64,000 nucleotides of DNA from Sipunculus nudus (Eukaryota; Annelida; Sipuncula; Golfingiida; Sipunculidae). The position numbers and the translations under genes were made by a program. Positions 1-13,000 of the stretch are shown one piece after another. The notes beneath the pieces were generated by a model. The model worked only from the letters and a program-made list of their open reading frames with translations, searched no databases and had not been told where the DNA came from. Position 1 is the first letter of the stretch; each line of letters begins with the position of its first letter. The stretch lies in contig CM049308.1 of the NCBI GenBank assembly GCA_026874595.1, forward strand, positions 80,584,124-80,648,123, given 5' to 3'.

Positions 1-60
1 TTTGAAATCCATGTGTCAATACAACATGGATTTATCATCTGGAAACAAATTTGTGTGGAT

Positions 61-69
61 GGACGGATG

Positions 70-102
<33 letters not shown>
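61..102. repeat. (GACA)n/(GGAC)n microsatellite
   Basis: A run of gaca/ggac tetranucleotides in the intron downstream of THADA exon 18. Similar runs occur at 18208-18236 and 22985-23050 near the ends of the dispersed monomer family, which suggests a remnant of the same family. Confidence 0.85.
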
Positions 103-244
103 GGTGATTACTAAACAGCATCCACTTGTGATCAATACACACACCAGGTTTTGGGACACTAGATGTAATTACAGCTGAAAAACTGACATGATTGTTGTCT
201 TTTTATAGTAAAAAATATAGAAAAATTTTCGTTAAAATAACAAA

Positions 245-595
245 AAATTCAGGTGGCGCCACCACTTTTCGGGAACTGACAAAACTAGTCATGGTCAATA
301 TTCAAGGCAAGATTCATGAAAATCCATGCATTAATTATCAAGATTTTGGAGGTTTTGCAATTTATTTTTGATTATTCTGGGGGGTACTTTCAAGCCCCAT
401 AGCTCGGCGGATATAGGTCACAGTGACCTAATTTCAAGTATTCAAGGAGATTTTTTATTGACCTCCTTGGATTTCACTTAGAAGTTTCTAGGACCAGCAG
501 TTACGATTTTTCCCTGCTTACGGACGGCCGGACGGACGGCGGACAAAGCGCCATTCCTCTACCTCAGTTGACTTACAGTCAGTTGAGCTAAAAAA
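245..595 (+). repeat. Dispersed single copy of the ~340-bp monomer family (family A)
   Basis: It starts with aggtggcgccacc, runs through gggtactttcaagcccc, a GGAC-rich stretch and the terminal inverted repeat near 568-590 (tcagttgact ... agtcagttga), and ends in gctaaaaaa. It shares this order with the array at 16.2-23.1 kb, so the monomer is also dispersed. Intronic. Confidence 0.8.
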
Positions 596-971
596 GACAG
601 TACTGGCGGAGTATGTTTTAATATGTGGCTTTTCAAAGATACAATGTCAAAATTCCTGTTTGAGATTGACTGGACAGGGTGATTTTGGTCTGACTGCATT
701 TGGGACAGAAATGTAAGAAAAGCAGACACAAAAACCCATTTCCTGACCTTAGTTACATCTTAACAATTACAAACAGACATGGGCAAACATTTACATAAGA
801 ATTTATGAGTAAAGCAGTCCAAATGGGTCCCAGGCTTCAGGCTTTTAACAGATGTTATTTTGGAAATTATAACATTGCTGCATAACCATAAATAATGCAC
901 TGATTTTCAAATCTTTTCAAATAACTTTAATGTAACAGCAAAAGGAGCTTTAAAGCAAACATCAAACCTAC

Positions 972-1085
972 CTTATAGGATTTAAGATGATCTTCAAACT
1001 GTTTTGCACTTGATGACCTCTGTTTTAGAGCATTCTTCCTCTGTCTCTCAAGAGCCTGACCACCTTCATCTAATCTCATGTATAA
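972..1085 (-). CDS. THADA: THADA exon 18 (last exon seen)
   Basis: 38 codons (residues 666-703), LYMRLDEGGQALERQRKN to FEDHLKSYK. Donor gtaggt, acceptor after a T-rich tract ending tag. The coding sequence continues beyond position 1 of the window. Confidence 0.9.
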
Positions 1086-4000
1086 CTAAAAAAAAATATG
1101 CAGAGTAAGTCTCCCATAATTTATTTCAGCTTGTGAGTTACAGATTTTAATTTTATGATATAGACATGTGGAATGTGACATGATATTGTAAAGCTTAAAA
1201 ATCTTGACAAAATTACTGTGAACAAATGTTAAAGTCATTTAAAAAATGTTTACTTTATTTCCCATTTAGTGGGTACATTTCCACAACAAATCATGTTTTA
1301 AATTTAAAGTTTCAAGGCACAGTTTAGTTTCATGAGTCACCTGTGTAGGCAAACAAAAAATAAAATATTTAAAAATAAAAATATGAAAAAAATTCTATTA
1401 CTTATTCAAACCAAATCACTTTAAATTATATATTTTATGCAGAGTCACATTTAAAACATTTCAATTTCTATAAAAGACACACACAGACTAGTATAAAAGA
1501 GTTTAATGAATACCAGAAGTCATTTCTAAACAGACAGTGAAACTCAAACCAGCAATTTAAGTTCAAATTTACAGGAGTCCCTACATTTCATAAAATGGAA
1601 GTAGCACCAGTAGACTAAGCTGTGAATATCACAAAATGAGGATGTACCTTCTTGGCATAAGACACCATGAGCTGTCTGAAGGCTGGTTCTTGACTGTTCA
1701 AGTTGAGGGTGAAGAACAGCTTCAGCAGCTCCAGGTCTGTGGCTGACACAGCCTCTGTTGTCTTGCTGTTCTCACATAACAGTCCAAAAGCATCAAGACG
1801 AACCTAATCACATTAAAAAAAATAATAAGATTTTCTATCCCTTACAGTATAAATATCACCATCTGTTTCTGCATTTTATCTGTTTTAGATGAGCATAAAC
1901 AACTTTTCCCTGAAAGTTCCTTATTTCTCTTAGTGAACACTAGATGGCACTGAGAAGCAAGAGTGGTTACAATCACCATCAATAAGAAACAACAAATTTA
2001 TAAGGTCACCAATTCACCTGTGTATGTCATAAACAACTCACCTGATCTTCCTGGTGACAGAGCGCCCTCTGGAGGACACTGACTGGTACTACACCATTCC
2101 ACATGACTCCCTTTTTGTCACCTTCTAAATGTTGCTGAGTCTGGATAATCCCCAGAGATCTCCCTCTCTTCAGACAAGTGATGAGAGCTCCAAGAGATTC
2201 ATGACTGGTCCCTACAGACAGTGAAGAGAATTTGAACTTATGAATGGTGTTCAATATTTGTGAAGACAGTCATGAGTATTTGTCACAATATATACATATT
2301 CATTTAAAATGAAGCCCTTCAGACATACATGTACATGTATCTTGTATGTTCCTAGCATGTGAAGGACAGGAGGAAGGGAAACCTTTGACAGTGTAGCTTT
2401 CATACTACTGTAGATTCAGAAATATTAGTTGGGATTTTATTTTCGTGGTTTTCGTGGATCAAGATAATCCACGAATTCATGATTCCAACGATCAAAAAAT
2501 CACACGGTCAGAGGATATATATACGGTATCTCAACGGAAGCTGGTGGTCGACTTTATATTTATAATTGTTACCGCTGGCTGAATTTTCAATAAAGATACA
2601 AAAATTGTTTATTACTTTTTTATGATTCTTTTTGATACAATCATTAAATGCACTGAATTGCTTTTCGTAAATTACTATAAAAATACGGGATTTATAAATA
2701 TTCTTTTGTCAATTAAATTATTTCCCCTAATATTGTACGATCACGGCCCCCTGAAATCTTTACAATAAAACAATATCAAAGTATAATTTAAACTGAAAAC
2801 GTTTTTTCCTCTTATTAGCATTTCGGATGAAAAATTCAAGAACAATACCACATTTCTATCGAGCAAAGCGGTAGTTCTGACACGCCAAGAACGGTACACA
2901 TGTTCCGATGTTCGTAACCATAGCTACCGAGGCACGGCTTTTTCGGAACCGGCCTTTTCAACATTCTTTCAATAGATATTAAACGAGACTTACGCTACCT
3001 ATTGGTCTAAAAAGACAAGGGCCGTGTAAACTCATTTGCATTACCGCGATTACCGCGGGACGCGAAAGAGCACTTATTCCGAATAAGGCGGTACTTTTTC
3101 CGAATATTGCCGCTGGTGGTACATATATATGTTAGCGTAAGTAAGTGCCACCGAATACTATTAGGCAAATTATTTCTTTATAATCTCCAAATATAGCTGA
3201 CATGATGAATGACGAACAAACCGTGTCTCGTCTCACCGCCCCGTCAGGGATTTACAGGCGCCACATGTGACTAGCGCCTAGATAAAAAAAAAGTTAAAAA
3301 CCTTCATGTGGACGGTCCCGTTTATTTTTTTACTCCGGTCAAGTGATGATTTACGTTTTCTGTTAACGTGGTGTGATCGGATGTTATAACTGATAGCCGA
3401 TGTATCGGGTGTTACAACCAACAGCCGATGTATCGCCCGGCACGTGTCGGTCACGGCTGATTAATTCTTTGTTAGGCTCGGGTCGGGCGGAGCATGTTTG
3501 TTCAACACTGACCTGATTGACCGCGGTACAGGCGCACCGTGCGATAAGCATCTGAGCCAAGCCACCTGTGTACATCGGGCTCGTCTTCCTTGCGCACATG
3601 GAGGTATTAAAAACCATAATTTTCTCAAGTTTTCTTTGTCTTTCCACGAATTCAAATACCCCACGATATGCGTTTTGTACAAAAACCACGAAATTTTAAG
3701 CCCACGATATTATCTGAATCTACAGTATCAAAATATTTGAACAAATCTTTGGTCTCTGCCTTTACAAATTTACTGAAATTTGAGAAAATCTAACAGAAAA
3801 TGTAACAGAAATGTTAATTAAATCCTTAGGTCTTGTTCATAGATATGTTAAACTTCTCTAATTAAAATCTACCATCACAATATGGGACACAAGCTATTAA
3901 ACTGCAGACTTAACCAAGGGTTTGTAAACTGAAATACCAGTTAAAATGATGATGGTTCTACATAATAAAATTCCTTCGCTTTTTTTACAATGTCCTACCT

Positions 4001-7000
4001 GCTGATGACCTTGAGAGATGCTGAATCATGTAGTTCAAGGTCGCTGGGTACTTCTTGAACAGACGTGGCAACACATGCTAATAAGATAATGGCAATTAAT
4101 TAAACTTAGTAACCCATGTAACAAACAACTGAGCAGCAGTGTAGTTTTTTCAATAACACCAAGCATGCTAGTGGTTTTCCAATGCAAGATACAATTAGGA
4201 TTTATAGTTCTTGCTTTATATACCAAATATGAATAACATAAAAATCTGCCAAGTGGAAATGGTCCATACTTCTCAAACCTAAGCACATTATATGTGATCG
4301 TGAAGTCAAAAGAGAGCATGCTAGCTAAATAAAGGGCAGACTCTGGAGTGTACAGAGGGGTATTTATTCCATAGCACCCTCCAAACAGGAAAGAAATTCA
4401 GGAAAGTGATTGGTGAGTCATTTCATATTTTATCATCAGGACTACAAAAAGATCTGTTTTATTAGATGCATGTTTGAAAGTTTGTCCTAAATCCACTTAA
4501 TCACATATCCACCAGTGGTAGTATCTGGCATATTTTAGATTAAATGCACAGTTTATCATAAGTAGTTTTGACATATCTCACCTCAATAACAAAGTATCTC
4601 TGCTGTGGTGAGCCAGATTGTAAGCACTCAGTCAGTGGATCTACCCAGGTGGACTCCCACTGCTGTTGACTAGATTTACTTTGATTTATATTTAATTCTT
4701 CGTGGTGTTTGCTGAACAAAACTTCATATAATTCACAAACCTGTGGGTGGCAAAAGTATGGAAAGTGCATCAAACTATGGTCACACAATTCACATATAAG
4801 ATAATTAGATCTTTGTTTGAATCGGCATACTCTTTTACAAAGGTTGTAGCACTAACAAACTGGTCACTGTGTCTTTATTCACATAATTATCGTAATACTC
4901 TTTCAGTGTATTTATTTTTTCATGTTTATTTGGTGAAGCGTAACCTGCAGGTTTGAGAGATAAGTCTTGCATATGCTCATAAAACAGGATGGTTTGCCAA
5001 CATAATTAGCATTATTTAAACTGCAGCAAAATACTGAATTTGACTGGGATTAGAGTTAATATTAAAATAAAAAGAAATATAAACAAAATCTTTCCAACTT
5101 TAAATACAAGAGAGTGTTGAGAACTATAAGTGGCATACAGGTCAGTTTATGAAGCTAGTGGAACATGTTTTGTGAATCTATAGATTTCAGAAGACAGATA
5201 ATCACATAATCACAAGAGAATTCAAGTATGGGATTCCTCTGTGTAAGAAATTTCATTTAAAATTCACTGGCTGATCTTACTCTGGGTAACATCCTCCGAT
5301 ACTGTGAAATATTCTTTTTGCTATGTGCACAACATTTGCATTTTTATATGCAGGTTGAAATTAAGTCAAACCAGTAAAGACTGATTTAACTAAAAATATA
5401 CATTCTCAGGAATGCAGGCCTCTGCCCTTTGGGAGGTCCTTATTGTGGGATGCTGCACAAAAGGTGTTTGCATTCTCTTATTCCACCAGTACTTCTAGGT
5501 TCATTCACACAGATGTTCCCCTAACCCATGTTAATATTCACCTATTCAGCCCATATTCAAAGGTTCATTCATGCAAAAGTGACTGTACATTTGTGAATAT
5601 TCCTGGAAATCCTTCCTAGACTCGGATCATAGGGCAAATCCACACCATATTCTAATCGATTCTTTATTGGCCCATTCTCAAAATCCTCTGAAAATTTCAT
5701 GAGATTCTATTCATGATTGCATGAGTTATGTTGTGAACAAACAAACACACACACAAACAGGGATGAACACATACTCTCCTGGCAGAGGCAAATTAGACTT
5801 ACATGACAGGCCAGTGATTGTTCATTTACAACCTGTAGCAGCTCTGCTGGGAGCAACGGCTGGAGGTCCAACATACAGGATGCTCCAAGCTTCTCAACCA
5901 CACTAGCCAGCGGACCGTAGCGGCCCTTCATGTACTTATCCATGGATAACAGAGACTTGGCCAGGGAGAGCAGGAACTGACTGTTTCTGGCATCTGCCAA
6001 AAATTAAAATTTAGCTGAAAACTTAGGATACATTTTATATGTGAATTTAAACTAGCTTTACTGCTTGAGTGTATCCATACTTCTTGCAGGTAACAAGTCA
6101 GTGTAAACTGAATTAAAATGAATTTTGGAGTTCAGGAAAGGCAGAGGCAATTTAAAAACTTACACAAAACAAGGTCATACAAATTATCTAATATGCAATT
6201 CAAATGTATGGTCAAGCAGGGACTCACACAATTTTAAAATCTGACAGAGAAATATGGTCACAGATTACCTAAATGTATGTAAGGATTTTTCATAGGCAGA
6301 AGTTGGAAGATTAAATACAAACAATTAAAGAAAGTCCCACAGTTTATCCACATAAATGAAAACTTAATAAGGATATATCTAATTTCATAACACATAATAA
6401 AGAAAGTCACAGCACATTTCTTTTGATTTAATGTAAATATAAACATAACTGAACACTAATTATAAAGAATACACAAGAATGTCTAAATTTTAAACCCTGA
6501 GATGTTACCTTAAAATACAAAGCAGAAATATACCTTCCCCACTGGCCAACAGATGGCACTGCACAATGCTGGCAAATATGGTCCTGGCTTGGTGCCTGAT
6601 ATTCTACAAGAAATTTGTTCCAATTACAAAATGATTAACAGTTACTTAGCTAATTACATATGATAGTTATGAGGGACATCTAATTTTACTTTTTTTCCCC
6701 TTGGTACATACTGCTTTTATGTATTAACTCTCACCACAAGCTTTCATAAGTTTTGAATCCTTCAATTAATTCTTACATGTTTAGTAAAATCTTCTTTCTT
6801 TGTAACTGTTACACTTACCTTATTTGCTTATCCAAAAGTGTTTTATCTCACAAAAACTCTGTTAACATAAATCTATTCCGACAGGGGACATACACTGGAA
6901 TTAAGATGATCATTCTTTAAAATGTTTATATCTCCAACTAAGTAAGGCATAAAAGAAAAGGAGGATCTAAAGACTTAATATAACAAAACGTACTTGTGGG

Positions 7001-10000
7001 TTCCAAAAGTTATCAAAATGAAATTCACCATATGGCTTCAAGCCTTTTGGTTATGCTTCACAGGTTTGTGTAAGTGCCTGTCTTAGATCTTTCTGTTTGA
7101 AGCATGGGTGTGTGTGTGTATGTGTATGTAGATGTGTCTGTACAGACTCACATCCACTGAATCCTGCCAGTGAGTCCAGAAGTACTGCAGCAGCTGCTGT
7201 GGTACCTCAGCATCACCATGGTAACTCATCCTCATCCCCTCAGGTATGTTACAATTGACAAGAGCTGCACTGTAATAAATAAATCTACATATGCATCTGT
7301 ATCAATAATCCATTCTTCAAAAAGGATACTATGCTCTGAACACAGCATGTGACCTCCTGGGACTTTCAAGTCACAAGCTGTGAGAAATGGAAGGATCGTA
7401 CAGGTTTGGCTACCAGGGGCTTATAAAAAAACACTCAGCAAACCAACACTCTGTAAAACAAAATCTGATTAGCTCAGCGTGTAAACAAAGATGGCTGCGC
7501 TCATGCGGAGCTCATTGTGCGGCACTGCAAGAGAAGAAATTTGCAAACAATGGGGGAAATCTGGCCTCAGGCACACCAGCAAGTTAGTATACAGACTGTC
7601 CTGAAAGGTTAAGATAGCATCCTGGGTATTCAAATGTGGGTGGGGGGGGGGGGGTGGAAAAAGTCTGTGCTACCAAGCATTTTCGACCGCAGTACAAATC
7701 AACCAGTACCTGCAACGTGATTGGTTAAATATTATGCATGAGGGCTTTCTCCAGAGACAGCAAAGCCTGGTGGATAAACCTGACGGAAAACCACGGTTTT
7801 GTTCAGTGGTTACAGCAGAGCAAATAGATGAGCAAAGCATAACCACTGCTTATGAAGCATACAAGCATACTGGCTACAATGAATTTTTTAAATAAGAGTA
7901 TTAACTTCAGAATTACTGCTTAAACTTAGCTCTGTCATTACAAAATGAATCAGGAATCCAGTATACCTCTTAACATTGATAAATTTGTTATTGGACATAC
8001 ACACATACATCTCAAACATATCAATCTAAACATGACCATAAAATGCTGTGTCATTCTAAGCTTGCTGGTAACAGGCCTGAAATGTGAAGGTGTCATTACT
8101 TTGCCAGTAACAACACATTCAACTCTAACAGACAGTGTATGTTATTCCAAACCTCACACGAGATATGTACTGCCAAAGAGACTCAGTTTATACATAAAAG
8201 ATTATCATATAAAAACTCCCTTAATGTCTATTAGTTATCATTTGTTATTTCCACTACTACAAAAGAGAATCATACCTCATTTTGTTTGTCAGAAGAACTA
8301 GGGCACGGGATGCAATCACCTTGGAACTGGTGTCCCCTAAACTGAAAGATAAGATAGTATGGTCAATATTCCAACTATATCCCTCAGATAAAGCTGCAGT
8401 TTTCATGGTGAATATCCCAAAATGGTTTTATTAAATCTAGCCCCCTAGTCATTTTCAAATAACTTTCTATGATGACTGTCTATGTCTACAATGATGTCAC
8501 AGAGTTAATCTTTCTCAAACGAGTTACGATTCACTGGAAACATAAATGACATGGAAGATATCTGATGCACTATAGAGTACAAACATGCCAGAAAATTCAA
8601 TTTAAGGAGTATATCATTGGCAAAATTTTAAATACAAGATGCATGCCTTAATAAATATAATGTGTTATTAATAATGGGTGCTTATAATTATTTTAATGTT
8701 TATTATTTTAAATAATTTTAATATATATGTAATAATTCAATATTTACCTTTTCAAATATTCAACTAAGTAGACCTCAGCTTAATAGTAAATGGTTGTAAC
8801 AGGATTAATATTTATTTTAAATTAAATAAAAGGAATGATTTAAGATTATCTTATTTAAAATTTATAATATTAAAATCACTGGTGCAGGACTTAATTTTAA
8901 ATGATTATATAACTTGTTATATATTTATAATCCAATATTTGTAATTTACCAAATAAAAGTAGCAGGCTTGGGCTGGATATAATAATGATAAAAAGGATAT
9001 ACATAAAAGCAAAATATTTTTTTGTACTTATTTATGATAATGAACACACTAATTGATTACATCAATACCAGATTTACCTTGAAACACTGGACAGTATCAC
9101 TCTGGCAATATACAGCAAGATGCTTTCTTCCTGGTTCAGGGACTGTGACAGCATGGACAGCTCCATCATAGCCAGGAATCCAGCACATATACACAGGAAA
9201 GATGTGACTGGTATGTTTGATCTGCTCAGAACCTTAGTGTGTATGTATTTTGATGACAGCCAGTTGTTATTGTTATGCGTGGATTTGGTATCTGCTATTC
9301 CAAACACTGTCTGCAGAACCTGATATAAAAATAAAGAGGATTTAATTTACCATGTAAATAGTTTTTACAAGAAGAAACATTATTAGTTTAATGAAGAGAC
9401 CCAACATGGCAAAAAAGTATATGTATTGTGTATGAGTTTGTACATTGGCAGAGAAAACTGAATACTACCTCTTGAGGCTATGGGGACACAAGTGCATTAT
9501 TTGTAAAACAATAAACACAATGCAAAATTAAATATGCAAGCAGTAGAAAAATTTGATAACTAGCAAAGAGAATCCAATAGGTGGCTATAAAACTGGAGCA
9601 TAATATCTTACTTATAATATAACTCTAATAACGTTAGAGTCACAGTAAGGCTCTTACAGTATTTACAGCCATACATTGGGGTGTATTATCATCAGTGTTA
9701 GTTTCAGAGTAAGGCTGTGATAGTACTTACAGCTGTGAGCGGGCTTGAGTACTTACAGCTGCAAGCTGGGCTTGAGTACTTACAGATGTGAGCTGGGCTT
9801 TAATACTTACAGCTGTGAGCTGGGCTTGAGTACTTAGAGCTGTGAGTTGGGCTTTAATACTTACAGCTGTGAGCTGGGCTTGGTCTCTGAAGTATACCAG
9901 AAGCGTCAATGGTATCACAAGGCCTGATGTACCCCTGCAGTCTAACATGAACTGCTCTGAAATTCAAACACAAATTAAGATATCATATATGTTATGTTAT

Positions 10001-13000
10001 GATATTTGGTGAATGCCGGAAATGAGGCAATGTTATTACAACAAATTCCAAAATCAATTCAACTCAGTTTCTGAGTGCAGATGAGTCCTCTTTCAACCTA
10101 ATACTTATAATACTTATTTATACAAGGTCAAAATGAAATATTTTCATTTACTCCTGAATCTGGCCAGGTTATCTTAATTTTCTGATTTATATTAAAATTA
10201 ACCTCTCACAGGCATACTTTATAGTTAATGGTACATTATAACATGAATATCACTTGAACAGATACTGTCACATTGTAATTTGATATGTTCAATAGGAACT
10301 TCAATATTTAGGGTTTTTTTTATATCAGAATGGTATACTGAATTAACAGATTCTATTAACATAATTAAATATATTTTAAATATAATACTTAATTAATTAT
10401 GTATATGTTATATGTATGTCATGTTTCAGGAATTTACAAGAACACTCTGACTGGACAAGAACACTGCTACTGCTGATTAACTGATCAAATTCATGGACCT
10501 GTAATACCAAGCTATTCCTATAGCTCCATGCAGCATAACAAATTTTGACAATATTCCACATATATTCAATACCGGTATAATCAATATTTTATTCCAAAAC
10601 TTTTAATTGTGGATTTCCATGACAATTTTTACAAACTTTCAAAAATTAACTTTTCCAAAAATTTACAAAAAAAAAAATGTTACAAAAGTTCAACTGGTGG
10701 AAAAACTAAGTGGATGAGTGTGAATTTATCTTTGTAATGACTGGACAAAAGTATTTTGATAAACTGTAGTTACTTACCATCAGATAATATTTTCACAGCA
10801 ATGTCAAAGCACTGTGACAATGGTGCATGAACAGGATGGTTGTCTGAAGTCACATCTTGTCGGATGTGATCACCTGACTTCTGGAGAAGTTTTGCGAAGA
10901 CCTGGAGTGTCACATGACAGTCGTGCATCCTTTGAGTCAAGTCCACTGGTGAGCTGCTGTCACTTGAAAAATCAACAAAAATAATACTGTGGTGGTCTTT
11001 CTGTTCGTGAGGGTTTCAAATTTGTGATATTCACTTAAAGGGAAATTACAACAAAATGAAACCTTCGCAAATAAGACATATTATCTACACAGGTGACCGG
11101 TCACTTTAAATGTAGCCTCATTAACAGTTTATGCCTGTTATCAATGTGACCATGCCTGGAGGTTAGAAAAGACTAAAAATAATATCACATCTTTCATATT
11201 ATCTACTTATAAGAGATAAGAAATTTGACTCATTCTCATGGATCCTCATAAAATTTGATAATGGATACCCTATGTATAAGTAACTGAATGGTAAATTGGC
11301 AAAAATGAGACCCTTGTAAAACAACAATAAAGTGAAAATCATAAAAATATAGCCTCATGAAAATGAAGTCAACCACATTATTATATTATATATTAAAATA
11401 ATATCTTTGGTATTATTAATAAAAATTCTTATCTTGATCCTGGTCATGATCTTGAGTGTATAGAGAGTGATTTCTGTTTGAATAAGATTGTCCATATGAC
11501 CACCTCTTGTTAATGATAATTACTTCTGATGTAAGGAAATGAAGTATGTTCTCATGTTTCTTACCTGGCAGCTTTGAAGAAGAAATCCAGTGCCTTGGCC
11601 AAAAATTCAAATACTGAAAATATGTAAAATTAGTAGCCATAAAAAAGCAAAAATATATCATGAAGATTGAATGTCAAATAACACTGCAAAAAAATATAAA
11701 TTAAAAATTAAATGTGAATTTTTTTAAATGAGTTTGTGACCAATTTCACAAGAATCTATGAAATACAATATGTTTTGTCAAATATTTAAAGAAAATATGT
11801 CATAGTATTCCTTCATTAAATAAAAAAAAGAAAGTCTGTATGTTACACATCAAATAAGACATGTTCAAATTTTTCACTGAAAGAAATATGAATGTTATGT
11901 CAAAAATTTCAAAATGAACCACATTCAAGTATATGAGACATGCAGGAACCAGAAAAATAAAACTAAAGCTACTTACCTTGCCCATAAGAAGACAGCACAA
12001 TATTCTCCCCTGAAATATATATATTGAAAGCTAAGAATACATACAGCACTCCCCAAGACTGTCATATCAAATGAATTCCCTGAATACACTTATGTTCCAT
12101 TTTATAGGTAACCTCTGTAAACTGTCACATTTTCATTCAAGTATCCAGAAACTTCAGGTCCTTTCATATACAAACTTAGAGAGGTGTTTTGCATATAATT
12201 GAAGTAAAAGGTTTGAAGATACAATATGAAGTGCATATTTCAATATCCAACAATATTATTAAAGCTTTCAATCATGTCCTTCAATTTGGTAACAAGGCGA
12301 AGTGCAAATTATTTCATTTCAATTTGAAAATAATATTCATTGGTACCACTGTTATTCTTTTTTTTTGCATTCAACTGTGCATCTGTCTCAAGACATTATC
12401 CTTATACTGTTGTTGCCTGTGCATTTATCACCCTGTGACAGGGTTGGCAATTTCTTCCGAGAGGTGGTTTCTTCCTTGGAAACTTCTGGAAACTTCGGAA
12501 TAAATAGTTTTTCCTCCATTTCTTCCGGAAGAAACTTTCAAATTTCATGTGAGAATATATAAAACTAATGAATTTTTAGCTTTATTTCTGCTTAAACATA
12601 ATCTGTTCCATCTTATAAAGGTTTATATTAATATATAGTGTTATCTTAGAATGTATGACTATTAGTTTAATTTAGTTAGACAAATATGCCTCATGTTGTT
12701 TTGATTTAGTCAGTTCAGGTGACACTGTCATAATTAACAGGATTTCATCCACTATACCAATGAAACGGTTTAACTGCTCCTTGTTATATAACAGATTATT
12801 ACCCAGCAGATATTCATGTACAGTGATAGGATTTCTCATATTTTTTAGGTATTTCCTAGCTTTGGCATAATTCATAACAGGCTGAGAAAATTGGTGTTTT
12901 GCTACTATATGCTTCATGGAAACTAAGATGTAGATTACAGACAGGTACTGATTGTACTTCACTGTGATAAACAAAAGAACTTACAAAAATTATTGGTGAG

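Noticed and set aside
3384..3740. Overlapping frames of 70-100 codons on both strands
   Set aside because: They lie in the CpG-rich core and right end of the TIR element; no domain and no splice context.
7945..8301. 118-codon plus-strand frame
   Set aside because: Low-complexity AT-rich intron DNA overlapping THADA exon 10 on the other strand; no start context or family features.
9727..9948. 73-codon frame with repeated AQLTAVSIK as an independent repeat protein
   Set aside because: It is THADA exon 8 read through into the duplicated donor repeats.
12672..12974. 100-codon minus-strand frame in THADA intron 4
   Set aside because: No acceptor/donor pair in phase with exons 4 and 5, which already join perfectly; no THADA-like residues.
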